This document shows, piece by piece, positions 1 through 7,082 of a DNA stretch of 7,963 nucleotides (the first letter of the stretch is position 1; every line of letters starts with the position of its first letter). Source of the stretch: an uncultured Ruminococcus sp. (GTDB lineage: Bacteria; Bacillota; Clostridia; Oscillospirales; Ruminococcaceae); NCBI GenBank assembly GCA_900551505.1, contig URWK01000055.1, positions 1 through 7,963 on the forward strand, given 5' to 3'. The translations under genes and the position numbers were made by a program. Under the pieces are notes generated by a model. That model made no database searches, had not been told where the DNA came from, and saw nothing but the letters and a program-made list of their open reading frames with translations.

Positions 1-19
1 CCTCTTGCTTTGCAAGAGG
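1..19 (-). terminator. Probable intrinsic terminator hairpin after the FAD-protein gene
   Basis: A perfect inverted repeat: CCTCTTGC, three-base loop, GCAAGAGG (8-bp stem, half GC). It lies 28 bases past the TAA stop of the FAD-dependent protein gene, where a transcript of the leftward operon would be expected to end. The U-tract needed for a rho-independent terminator would fall just outside the window, so its presence cannot be confirmed here. Positions 20-47 between hairpin and stop codon hold a G-rich stretch on the minus strand and no other recognisable signal. Confidence 0.6.
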
Positions 20-47
20 TCGCCCCCGAAAAACTTTGTTATTAAGG

Positions 48-1640
48 TTACTTCTGTAATGCTGACTGTATAATTTTTTCGGCACATTTTATTCCGTCAA
101 CACCTGCCGAAACTATTCCGCCCGCATAGCCTGCTCCTTCTCCGCAAGGATACATTCCTTTTACCGAAACAGACTGCAAGGTCAATGGATTTCTCTTAAT
201 TACAACAGGCGATGATCTGCTGCTCTCAACGCCCGTAAGAACTGCATCACCGCAGTCAAATCCGCTGATTTTCTTTCCGAACTGCACAATTCCCATTCTC
301 AGACTTTCGCACATTATCTCAGGCAAATACTCATCAGGCAAGGCAAACTTCGTATCAGGTGAATAGGACGGAATTACCTCGCCAAAATTTTCGGAAACTC
401 TGTGTTTTAGAAAATCTCTCACAAGGTTTACAGGTGCTGAATAATTTCCGCCCCCTGCGATAAAAGCCTTTCTCTCAATATCTCTCTGAAATTGAATTGC
501 GGTCATAGGGTTTTCGTCAGGGAAATCAGCCGGTGAAATTCCTACAAGCAATGCACTGTTTGCGTTTCTTTCATCTCTGGCAAAATTGCTCATTCCGTTA
601 GTGACCAGTCCCTTATATTCGGAACACGCCGAAACAACTTTTCCACCCGGACACATACAGAAAGAATAAACGCTCTTGCCGTTCGGAAGATGTACCGCAA
701 GTTTATAATCGGCTGGCGGAAGTAATTCGGAAGCCTTGCCGTACATACTTCTGCTGATTTCCGATTGAAGATGTTCTATTCTAACACCTACTGCAAAATT
801 CTTCTGCCCCATCGCAACATTATTTTTATAAAGGTATTCAAAAACATCTCTTGCACTGTGACCTATCGCAAGTATAAGATTTTCGGTTTCAAGCCTTACT
901 TCTCTGCCATTATTCTCATACTTGACTGCCGAAATCTTATTGTCGCTCAACTCATATCCGGTAAACTTCGCATTGAAAATAACCTTTCCGCCCAGTGAAA
1001 TTATTCTCTGCCTTATATTCTTTACAACATTTCTCAGCTTGTCCGTTCCTATGTGCGGCTTTGCAAGATACAGAATTTCAGAAGGTGCATCATATTCAAC
1101 AAACTTTTCAAATATCGTCTTTATTCTGAAATCCTTTATACCTGTTGTTAGTTTCCCGTCTGAAAAAGTACCTGCTCCGCCTTCTCCAAACTGAACATTG
1201 CTTTCCTGATTAAGCTGACCGCCATTCCAGAATTTTTCTACTGTCTTTCTGCGTTCGTCCACGGCTTCACCTCTTTCAAGGATTACCGGACATAATCCGG
1301 CTTCCGCAAGAATCAGACCCGCAAACATTCCGGCAGGTCCGAACCCTACAATTACAGGCGGATTTTTAAGCGGTTTACATTCGGGAATAATATATTCCCT
1401 GTATTTAAATTCCGTTACGCCCTTTGGCAAGGGCTGCTTAAGACTTCTTTTAAGTACCACGTCAGCCGAACAAAGATAGTGAATATCTGATTTTTTTCTT
1501 GCGTCAACTGATTTCTTACTCAGTTTCACTGAAACAATATCTTCAGATTTCACTCTAAGCCTTTTAATAACGGCTTTTTGAATATATCTTTCAATATCCT
1601 GCTCCGTAAGCGGTACTGATATATCATTAACCTTAATCAT
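48..1640 (-). CDS. COG2509-type FAD-dependent dehydrogenase-like protein
   Basis: A 530-residue cytosolic flavoprotein of the family usually annotated as uncharacterised FAD-dependent dehydrogenase or NAD(P)/FAD-dependent oxidoreductase; substrate and physiological role are unknown. About 95 N-terminal residues form a separate basic domain. The Rossmann dinucleotide-binding motif follows (VIVGFGPAGMFAG, residues 96-108), ending in an acidic/basic ERG at 122-124 suited to binding the FAD ribose. A glycine-rich FGEGGAGTFSDGKLTTG segment (151-167), LAIGHSARD (257-265) and a C-terminal FAD-closing motif GEGAGYAGGIVSAG (500-513) are typical of the family. SFCMCPGG (326-333) holds a paired cysteine segment of possible redox or structural use. 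There is no signal peptide or membrane segment. The ATG overlaps the upstream CLC stop codon by four bases (ATGA), and a purine-rich AAAGGA lies 11 bases upstream inside the CLC gene, so translation is probably coupled. It is the last gene of the apparent operon. Family assignment is confident; function is not. Confidence 0.9.
   Translation of the reverse strand: MIKVNDISVPLTEQDIERYIQKAVIKRLRVKSEDIVSVKLSKKSVDARKKSDIHYLCSADVVLKRSLKQPLPKGVTEFKYREYIIPECKPLKNPPVIVGFGPAGMFAGLILAEAGLCPVILERGEAVDERRKTVEKFWNGGQLNQESNVQFGEGGAGTFSDGKLTTGIKDFRIKTIFEKFVEYDAPSEILYLAKPHIGTDKLRNVVKNIRQRIISLGGKVIFNAKFTGYELSDNKISAVKYENNGREVRLETENLILAIGHSARDVFEYLYKNNVAMGQKNFAVGVRIEHLQSEISRSMYGKASELLPPADYKLAVHLPNGKSVYSFCMCPGGKVVSACSEYKGLVTNGMSNFARDERNANSALLVGISPADFPDENPMTAIQFQRDIERKAFIAGGGNYSAPVNLVRDFLKHRVSENFGEVIPSYSPDTKFALPDEYLPEIMCESLRMGIVQFGKKISGFDCGDAVLTGVESSRSSPVVIKRNPLTLQSVSVKGMYPCGEGAGYAGGIVSAGVDGIKCAEKIIQSALQK
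1637..1640 (-). other. ATGA stop/start overlap (translational coupling)
   Basis: The TGA of the CLC transporter (1639-1637) and the ATG of the FAD-dependent protein (1640-1638) share bases as ATGA on the coding strand. This arrangement normally reflects co-transcription and re-initiation by the terminating ribosome. The nearest Shine-Dalgarno-like sequence, AAAGGA at 1657-1652, is 11 bases from the ATG, slightly long, which fits reliance on coupling. Confidence 0.85.
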
Positions 1641-2845
1641 ATTTCAAGTTTTCCTTTATGAAAAATTTTCTGTGCCGAATAAAGTCCGAGTTTCCCTGAA
1701 AATGCGTAACTTATCGCACAAGCTATTATAAAAAATGATATTGATTTGCCGTCTGCAAAAAGTTCAACCGCAAGTACCATTGAAGCAATAGGGCAGTTCG
1801 TAACTCCGCAGAACATTGCTATCATTGCAATTCCCGCACTGAAAGACGGATTTAATCCGAACACCCATGCGAAAGCACTTCCGAATGTCGAACCTATAAA
1901 AAGTGTCGGGACAATTTCCCCACCTTTGAAACCGCTTCCGAGAGTTATTGCAGTAAAAATTATCTTGAGCAGGAATTTTTCCATTCCCACTTGTCCCTGA
2001 AAGGCACTGACTATTGTGTCTGTGCCTGCTCCGTTGTATACATAACTGAATATCGGTGAAAGCAATGAAATTATCACGCCTCCCACCACAATTCTTATAT
2101 ATGGATTTTTAAATTTCTTCTGAAAAAACTCTTTGGCAAAGTCCGTTGAATGATAGAATAACATTGCCACAAACGCCACCACAAACGCCAGCAATGCGAC
2201 CCTTATAAAATTCTCTACGCTGATTTCGGGATATTCAGTAATCGAAAATGCTGTAGGTGCAAAACCAAAACACTTCGCAAGGCTTGAAGCAACTACACTT
2301 GAAATCATGCACGGCAACAATGCAGGATAACACATTTCGCCCGTGTTCGCAATCTCCAGTGCAAAGACTGTGGAAGTTGCCGGAGTTCCGAAAAGTGCTG
2401 AAAATCCTGCTCCCATTCCGCAAACCGTTATCATTCTCATGTCATCTTTAGACAAGTGAATTGACCTGCCTATCTTGTTCGCAATACTTCCGCCTATTTG
2501 CAGAGCTGCACCTTCACGGCCTGCCGAACCTCCGAAAAGATGTGTAAGTGCCGTTGAAATGAATATTGCTATTGTCATCCTGATTGTAACTTTTTCTCCC
2601 GTCTGTGCGGATTTGAGAACTGCATTTGTTCCGTCATCTTTTTTAAACCCTAAAATCTTGTACAGAAATACTATTGCAAGCCCTGCAAGCGACAAAAACC
2701 AGACCACCCAATGATGAGCAGTCTGGATTTCTCTTACTTGTTCAAGCGTCCAGTGAAAAGCTATCCCCACAAGCCCCACCGAAACACCTGTCAGGGCGGA
2801 AATTCCTGACCATTTAAGAGTTTCGATAATGTACTTCTTAATCAT
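1637..2845 (-). CDS. CLC-family anion transporter, CLC-F-like (probable fluoride/proton antiporter)
   Basis: A 402-residue polytopic membrane protein of the CLC family, with about ten hydrophobic helices covering most of its length and no cytoplasmic CBS domains. The helix-N-terminus gate motif is GGSAGREGAALQIGG (105-119), with Glu111 at the place of the CLC gating glutamate. The second anion-site motif is GSGFKGGEIVP (303-313), and the C-terminal LYSAQK (388-393) supplies Tyr389 at the place of the central-site tyrosine. The canonical GSGIP is absent; the best counterpart is DGTNAV (71-76). GREGP and GIFAP are likewise replaced by GREGA and GGEIVP. From memory, THLFGGSAGREG and GGE-x-x-P resemble the fluoride-exporting CLC-F branch rather than chloride CLCs, but Ala and Val stand where that branch often has Thr. 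The start is ATG 2845, preceded by AGGGGG eight bases upstream. It sits 37 bases after DUF1015 without a terminator. I see no fluoride riboswitch upstream. CLC membership is near certain; ion selectivity is inferred. Confidence 0.92.
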   Translation of the reverse strand: MIKKYIIETLKWSGISALTGVSVGLVGIAFHWTLEQVREIQTAHHWVVWFLSLAGLAIVFLYKILGFKKDDGTNAVLKSAQTGEKVTIRMTIAIFISTALTHLFGGSAGREGAALQIGGSIANKIGRSIHLSKDDMRMITVCGMGAGFSALFGTPATSTVFALEIANTGEMCYPALLPCMISSVVASSLAKCFGFAPTAFSITEYPEISVENFIRVALLAFVVAFVAMLFYHSTDFAKEFFQKKFKNPYIRIVVGGVIISLLSPIFSYVYNGAGTDTIVSAFQGQVGMEKFLLKIIFTAITLGSGFKGGEIVPTLFIGSTFGSAFAWVFGLNPSFSAGIAMIAMFCGVTNCPIASMVLAVELFADGKSISFFIIACAISYAFSGKLGLYSAQKIFHKGKLEI

Positions 2846-2853
2846 GGCTTTAT

Positions 2854-2859
2854 CCCCCT
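2854..2859 (-). promoter_or_regulatory. Ribosome binding site of the CLC gene
   Basis: AGGGGG on the coding strand, five of six bases matching AGGAGG, eight bases before ATG 2845. It fixes the CLC start within the 37-base gap after the DUF1015 stop. That gap contains no terminator-like hairpin, supporting co-transcription of the two genes. Confidence 0.7.
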
Positions 2860-2882
2860 GTTAAAAAAATAAAATCAAGCAA

Positions 2883-4145
2883 TCAGTTAAATTTGTTCAT
2901 TACAAGTCCCGTTGTCATTTTCGGATAGAAATAAGTTGATTTCTGTGGCATCTTTTCCCCTGCAAGTGCAACATCACGAATTTCGCTTACCTTTGTAGGA
3001 TTAAGGATAAATGAACAATTCGCCTTCCCGCTGTCAACGGTTTCTATGGCTTCATCGAAAATCTTTGTGTAAGTCAGGTTAATCTGCTGAGCCATGTTTT
3101 CCTTGTCTATGCCGAGTATTCTCTCAAGTACCAGAGTATGAAGCACACTTACATCAAGACCGCAATATGCATCTGATTTTTCAGGCATGAATTTCTTAAC
3201 CGCCGACTTGTCTTTAAGTGTCAGCACTGTAAACTTGCCGTTTCCCTTGTAGAGAGCAAAAGCCTTTTCGCCGTTGTTGTAGAGTTCTGCAAGCTTGTTG
3301 TTTACTGCGGTGCTGTCGCTGAAATCTTCCGTGCTGAAATATTCCTTACACTTTTCAATTACGCTGTCGGCATCGAAATTTTTCAAATCTCTTACAATTC
3401 TGTGTGTCGGGAAAACTACAAGCCCGTCATTTTCCATATCGACAAGCATCATCATTATACTTTCTCCGCAGTCAAGACCCTTTTCAAGCAGATACTTTCT
3501 GAAATTAAGAGCTGTTTCGTATCTGTGATGACCGTCAGCAATGTATAACTTCTTGTCCGCAAACTTTTCTGTTATTTCCGCAACAATCTTTTCATCGGAA
3601 ACTTTCCAGAGTCTGTGAATAACCTTGTCTGCATCAACCGCTTCCGTGGTTGGTTCACCCTGTGAGCAGGAATTAATCAGGTTGAATATTTCGCCGTTGT
3701 CATTGTAAAGTGCGTAAATCTGACTGAAATTTGAGTAAGTTTCTTTCATAAGGTTAAATCTGTCTTCCTTAGCCTTTGAAAGAGTTTCTTCATGCGGTAA
3801 AACTACGCCTTCCGAAAAGTCAACAAGTTCTGTAAGGCCGACAAAGCCTTTTACTTTTTTAGTCTGACCGTAAGCTTCAAATTCCATCTCATAGACATAA
3901 ATACTTGGCGTTTCATCTCTCACAAGTATTCCGTCATTTACCCATTCGTTAAGGGTTTTTCCTGCGTCTGCATAACGGTTTTCGCCCTTTGGCAATTCGA
4001 GCCTTACAATATTATATGGATTTTCCGCAAGGTATTCTTCACGCTGTTTGTCTGAAATGATATCGTAAGGCGGACAAATCAGTGAATTTATATCTCCTGC
4101 CTTTTCGGAATATCTCAGACCTTTCATTCCCTTTACTACTGCCAT
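2883..4145 (-). CDS. DUF1015 family protein
   Basis: A 420-residue soluble protein matching the DUF1015 (PF06245) family along its length, with no signal peptide or membrane helix. Recognisable family segments in order are CPPYDII (24-30), YNIVRLELPKG (44-54), HEETLSKAKEDRFNLMK (118-134), ADGHHRYETAL (203-213), DGLVVFPTHRIV (240-251), CSFILNPT (377-384) and MPQKSTYFYPK (399-409). The DGHHR motif resembles the phosphate-handling motif of ParB/sulfiredoxin-fold kinases such as archaeal free-serine kinase. I recall, with moderate confidence, that a Thermotoga member has been described as a pyrophosphate-dependent serine kinase, and that the family often neighbours serine-biosynthesis genes. No serA or serC is present here, so the function stays open. 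The start is ATG 4145 because AGGAG lies eight bases upstream; a TTG one codon earlier is less well placed. It follows the secA terminator closely and appears to lead an operon with the CLC and FAD-protein genes. Confidence 0.92.
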   Translation of the reverse strand: MAVVKGMKGLRYSEKAGDINSLICPPYDIISDKQREEYLAENPYNIVRLELPKGENRYADAGKTLNEWVNDGILVRDETPSIYVYEMEFEAYGQTKKVKGFVGLTELVDFSEGVVLPHEETLSKAKEDRFNLMKETYSNFSQIYALYNDNGEIFNLINSCSQGEPTTEAVDADKVIHRLWKVSDEKIVAEITEKFADKKLYIADGHHRYETALNFRKYLLEKGLDCGESIMMMLVDMENDGLVVFPTHRIVRDLKNFDADSVIEKCKEYFSTEDFSDSTAVNNKLAELYNNGEKAFALYKGNGKFTVLTLKDKSAVKKFMPEKSDAYCGLDVSVLHTLVLERILGIDKENMAQQINLTYTKIFDEAIETVDSGKANCSFILNPTKVSEIRDVALAGEKMPQKSTYFYPKMTTGLVMNKFN

Positions 4146-4153
4146 CAATATTT

Positions 4154-4158
4154 CTCCT
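4154..4158 (-). promoter_or_regulatory. Ribosome binding site of the DUF1015 gene
   Basis: AGGAG within AAAGGAG on the coding strand, eight bases before ATG 4145. It selects ATG 4145 rather than the TTG at 4148. The site lies only about 14 bases after the U-tract of the secA terminator, so the leader between terminator and gene is very short. Confidence 0.8.
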
Positions 4159-4172
4159 TTACAAGATATTTT

Positions 4173-4196
4173 AAAAAAGGGGCATTACGCCCCTTT
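4173..4196 (-). terminator. Intrinsic terminator after secA
   Basis: On the coding strand, AAAGGGGC, a five-base loop GTAAT and GCCCCTTT form an 8-bp stem with a five-pair GC core, ending in a run of six T. It begins 11 bases after the secA TAA stop. This is a textbook rho-independent terminator. The hairpin is nearly symmetric, but on the plus strand it is followed by GTAA rather than a T-run, so termination is expected only for leftward transcription. Confidence 0.9.
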
Positions 4197-4207
4197 GTAA
4201 TTTATGA

Positions 4208-6970
4208 TTATTCTTTCATACCGCAACATTTCTTATATTTCTTACCGCTTCCGCACGGGCAAGGGTCATTTTCTCCGACTTTCTTAACGGTTCTCGGAGC
4301 GTTTGAGAAACTTCCCGCATTAGGAGCATCAGGCTTTGCGACCTGTTCACGCTGAACGTTCTGACCTGGCTGAAGTCTTACATTGAGGAGAAGTCTTACT
4401 GTTTCGTCCCTGATGGAGTAAACCATTGCATCAAACATTTCAAAGCCTTCAACTCTGTATTCTACAACAGGGTTCTTCTGTCCGTAAGCTCTCAGGTTGA
4501 TACCTTTCTTAAGTTCTTCCATATCGTCAATGTGAGCCATCCATTTTGTATCGACAACTTTAAGCAGGAGAACTCTTTCGACTTCTCTCATAAGTTCCTT
4601 GCCGTAGGACTTTTCTTTTTCGCTGTAAATTTCCTTTGCCTTGTCATCAAGCTGCTTGATGATGTCGTTACGGGTAATCTTTTCAAGTTCCTTTTCATCA
4701 TACTTAAAGTCATCTCCCGTAGTCAGCTGGTAAGGCATGAAGTGGTCCGCAAGTCCTGCAAGATTCCAGTTTTCTTTATCTTCCTCGTCATCACCGACAA
4801 GATACTGGTCAACTGTTGTCTTTATAACTTCATCGAACATCTTGAGGATAGAATCGTGGAGGTCTTCGCCGTCAAGTACCTTGTGACGCTGTTCGTAAAT
4901 GATTTCTCTCATACGGTTCATAACGTCATCGTAATTAAGAACGTTCTTTCTGGTACTGAAGTTTCTGCCTTCGACTTTCTTCTGTGAAGATTCGATAACC
5001 TTTGTAAGCATATGGCTTTCAATCGGCATAGTTTCTTCAACGTTGAGTGTTGCCATCATCTTTTCAAGTCTGTCAGCCGCAAAGATTCTCATAAGGTCGT
5101 CTTCTACGGAGAGGAAGAAACGGCTTTCACCAACGTCACCCTGACGGCCTGCACGTCCACGGAGCTGGTTGTCAATACGTCTTGATTCGTGGCGTTCTGT
5201 ACCGATAATGAACAAACCGCCGGCTTCCTTAACTGCAACAGCTTTCTGTTTTACTTCGTCACTGTACTTCTTGTAAAGTTCACGGTAAACTTTTCTTGCC
5301 GCAAGGATTTCTTCGTTGTTTGTTTCTGCGAAACCTACAGCTTCATTTATAACGTCTTCCGGATAATCTTTTTTACGCATTTCGGCTTTTGCGAGGAACT
5401 CAGCGTTACCGCCGAGGATAATGTCAGTACCACGTCCTGCCATATTTGTCGCAATAGTTACCGCACCGAGCTGACCTGCCTGTGCTACAATTTCAGCTTC
5501 CTTTGCGTGCTGTTTTGCATTGAGGACTGTGTGCTTAATGCCTTTCTGGGTAAGCATATCCGAAAGAATTTCAGATTTCTGAATTGAAACTGTACCTACA
5601 AGGACAGGCTGACCTTTCTTGTGACACTCTTCAATCTGGTCAATTACCGCAAGGAACTTTCCGTGTTCTGTTCTGTAAATCTGGTCAGGATAGTCAATTC
5701 TCTGTACCGGATTGTTTGTAGGTACTGCGATTACGTCAAGTTTATAGATTTCCTTGAATTCGTCTTCTTCGGTCATGGCTGTACCTGTCATACCTGAAAG
5801 CTTCTTGTAAAGTCTGAAATAGTTCTGGAAAGTGATTGACGCAAGTGTCTTGCTTTCATGGGCAATTCTTACACCTTCCTTTGCTTCGATAGCCTGGTGA
5901 AGACCGTCATTATATCTTCTTCCCTGCATAAGACGACCTGTAAATTCGTCAACAATTACAATTTCAGGACCTTTTTCTCCCGGATAAATTACATAGTCCG
6001 TATCTTTCTTCATGATACCGTTTGCTTTAAGAGCCTGATTGATATGGTGAAGTATTGTCATATGGTCAGGGTCCATAAGGTTCTTGATATTGAAGAAACG
6101 TTCAGCCTTTCTGATACCTCTCTTGGTGATTGTAGCAGTCTTTGCCTTTTCATCAATGATATAATCGTATTCTTCCTGCTCATCGCCTTCATCTTCAAGG
6201 TTTATCTTGTCATCAATTTCAACCACGGTTTTAGGTTTAAGCGTCTTTGCGAACCTGTCCGCAACGCTGTAAAGTTCTGTTGACTTTTCGCCACGTCCTG
6301 AAATGATAAGCGGAGTTCTCGCTTCATCTATGAGGATTGAGTCGACTTCGTCCACGATAGCGAAATTCGGTTCTCTCTGAACCATGTCTTTCTTGTAAGT
6401 TACCATGTTGTCACGCAGGTAGTCAAATCCGAGTTCGTTATTAGTTCCATATGTAATATCACAATTATATGCTGTACGTCTTTGGTCATTATTGAGGTCA
6501 TGGAGAATAACGCCGATTGTAAGTCCGAGAAATCTGTAGACTTTACCCATTTCTTCCGACTGTGACTTTGCAAGGTAGTCATTTACCGTTACAACATGAA
6601 CACCTTTTCCGCTGAGTGCGTTAAGGTATGATGCAAGACACGCTACAAGTGTTTTACCTTCACCGGTTTTCATTTCTGCAATACGTCCCTGATGAAGAAC
6701 GATTGCACCGATAACCTGTACAGGGAAAGGCTTCTTTCCGAGAACTCTCCAGGCTGCTTCACGACAAGTTGCAAGAGCTTCCGGAAGTAAGTCGTCAAGT
6801 GTTTCTCCCCTCTCAAGCCTTTCTTTGAAAAGCTTTGTATGGTTTTTAAGGTCATTGTCAGATAACTTTGAATATTCTTCATCATATGACAGTACCTTAT
6901 TTTTTATCGGTTCAATTCTTGCAAGCTCTTTTTTGCTGTAAGAACCGAAAATAGTCTGTAAAAATCCCAT
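4208..6970 (-). CDS. secA: Preprotein translocase ATPase SecA
   Basis: The ATPase that drives secretory proteins through SecYEG at the membrane. The 920-residue form (ATG 6970) begins MGFLQTIFG, the usual SecA N-terminus. Visible landmarks are Walker A KTGEGKT (101-107), Walker B DEVD (207-210), the preprotein cross-linking region (about 220-370), MTGTAMTEEDEF (394-405), NMAGRGTDI (509-517), the arginine-finger region QLRGRAGRQGD (602-612), the scaffold helix start VLNYDDVMN (677-685) and the IRA1 region DTKWMAHIDDMEELKKG (807-823). The C-terminal zinc-binding tail has Cys904, 906, 915 and 916 (CPC, then CC) for SecB or ribosome/lipid contact. Compared with Bacillus SecA it carries an extra segment of roughly 55-60 residues after GGNAEF (about 521-580), similar in place to the E. 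coli variable region, and an acidic stretch near 251-270. It has its own promoter and terminator and is probably transcribed alone. ATG 7006 and TTG 7012 are in-frame alternatives without a good ribosome binding site. Confidence 0.98.
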   Translation of the reverse strand: MGFLQTIFGSYSKKELARIEPIKNKVLSYDEEYSKLSDNDLKNHTKLFKERLERGETLDDLLPEALATCREAAWRVLGKKPFPVQVIGAIVLHQGRIAEMKTGEGKTLVACLASYLNALSGKGVHVVTVNDYLAKSQSEEMGKVYRFLGLTIGVILHDLNNDQRRTAYNCDITYGTNNELGFDYLRDNMVTYKKDMVQREPNFAIVDEVDSILIDEARTPLIISGRGEKSTELYSVADRFAKTLKPKTVVEIDDKINLEDEGDEQEEYDYIIDEKAKTATITKRGIRKAERFFNIKNLMDPDHMTILHHINQALKANGIMKKDTDYVIYPGEKGPEIVIVDEFTGRLMQGRRYNDGLHQAIEAKEGVRIAHESKTLASITFQNYFRLYKKLSGMTGTAMTEEDEFKEIYKLDVIAVPTNNPVQRIDYPDQIYRTEHGKFLAVIDQIEECHKKGQPVLVGTVSIQKSEILSDMLTQKGIKHTVLNAKQHAKEAEIVAQAGQLGAVTIATNMAGRGTDIILGGNAEFLAKAEMRKKDYPEDVINEAVGFAETNNEEILAARKVYRELYKKYSDEVKQKAVAVKEAGGLFIIGTERHESRRIDNQLRGRAGRQGDVGESRFFLSVEDDLMRIFAADRLEKMMATLNVEETMPIESHMLTKVIESSQKKVEGRNFSTRKNVLNYDDVMNRMREIIYEQRHKVLDGEDLHDSILKMFDEVIKTTVDQYLVGDDEEDKENWNLAGLADHFMPYQLTTGDDFKYDEKELEKITRNDIIKQLDDKAKEIYSEKEKSYGKELMREVERVLLLKVVDTKWMAHIDDMEELKKGINLRAYGQKNPVVEYRVEGFEMFDAMVYSIRDETVRLLLNVRLQPGQNVQREQVAKPDAPNAGSFSNAPRTVKKVGENDPCPCGSGKKYKKCCGMKE

Positions 6971-6982
6971 TTCTTTTAAGAA

Positions 6983-6990
6983 CCACCTTT
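6983..6990 (-). promoter_or_regulatory. Ribosome binding site deciding the secA start
   Basis: AAAGGTGG on the coding strand, matching the GGTG part of the AGGAGGTGATC anti-Shine-Dalgarno complement, 12 bases before ATG 6970. It favours the family-typical start MGFLQTIFG over ATG 7006 and TTG 7012, whose upstream sequence is A/T-rich with no purine box. The spacing is a little long but acceptable when pairing is through the GGTG portion. Confidence 0.55.
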
Positions 6991-7053
6991 TAAATTTATT
7001 TTGCATTATCAATTTGTCAAATAATATATTTTAGGCGTAAAAACCTATTATAG

Positions 7054-7082
7054 ATAATATACTAAAAAACAATCTTTGTCAA
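7054..7082 (-). promoter_or_regulatory. Sigma-A type promoter for secA
   Basis: A perfect -35 box TTGACA (7082-7077) and a -10 box TATTAT (7059-7054) are separated by exactly 17 bases on the minus strand. The transcription start is expected near 7047, giving a leader of roughly 75 bases to ATG 6970. The -35 box overlaps the end of nth: the nth TGA stop (7081-7079) lies inside TTGACA. A second -10-like TATAAT (7052-7047) sits just downstream but has no matching -35 at 16-18 bases. The leader 6971-7053 is A/T-rich and shows no riboswitch or strong hairpin. Confidence 0.8.

Noticed and set aside
922..1194. Plus-strand open frame opposite the FAD-dependent protein
   Set aside because: Shadow frame inside a confidently assigned gene, with no start signal or homology.
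2846..2882. Fluoride riboswitch upstream of the CLC gene
   Set aside because: The 37-base gap is too short, and neither the gap nor the end of the DUF1015 gene shows the conserved riboswitch core.
4532..4987. Plus-strand open frame of 151 codons opposite secA
   Set aside because: It lies wholly antisense to a highly conserved part of SecA. The translation is rich in Phe, Cys and Val as expected from the complement of biased codons, and resembles no known protein.
5189..5587. Plus-strand open frame of 132 codons opposite secA
   Set aside because: Antisense shadow of the SecA motor domains with abnormal Phe and Cys content, no ribosome binding site and no recognisable motif.
5858..6283. Plus-strand open frame of 141 codons opposite secA
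   Set aside because: Antisense shadow of the SecA cross-linking domain; hydrophobic stretches come from reverse-complemented Glu/Lys codons.
6971..7012. Longer secA starting at TTG 7012 or ATG 7006
   Set aside because: Neither has a ribosome binding site, and the family-typical N-terminus begins at ATG 6970 behind AAAGGTGG.
7015..7020. Second TTGACA as the -35 of another secA promoter
   Set aside because: The best -10 at usable spacing is only a 4/6 match (TAAATT), and its transcript would start at or beyond the secA ribosome binding site.
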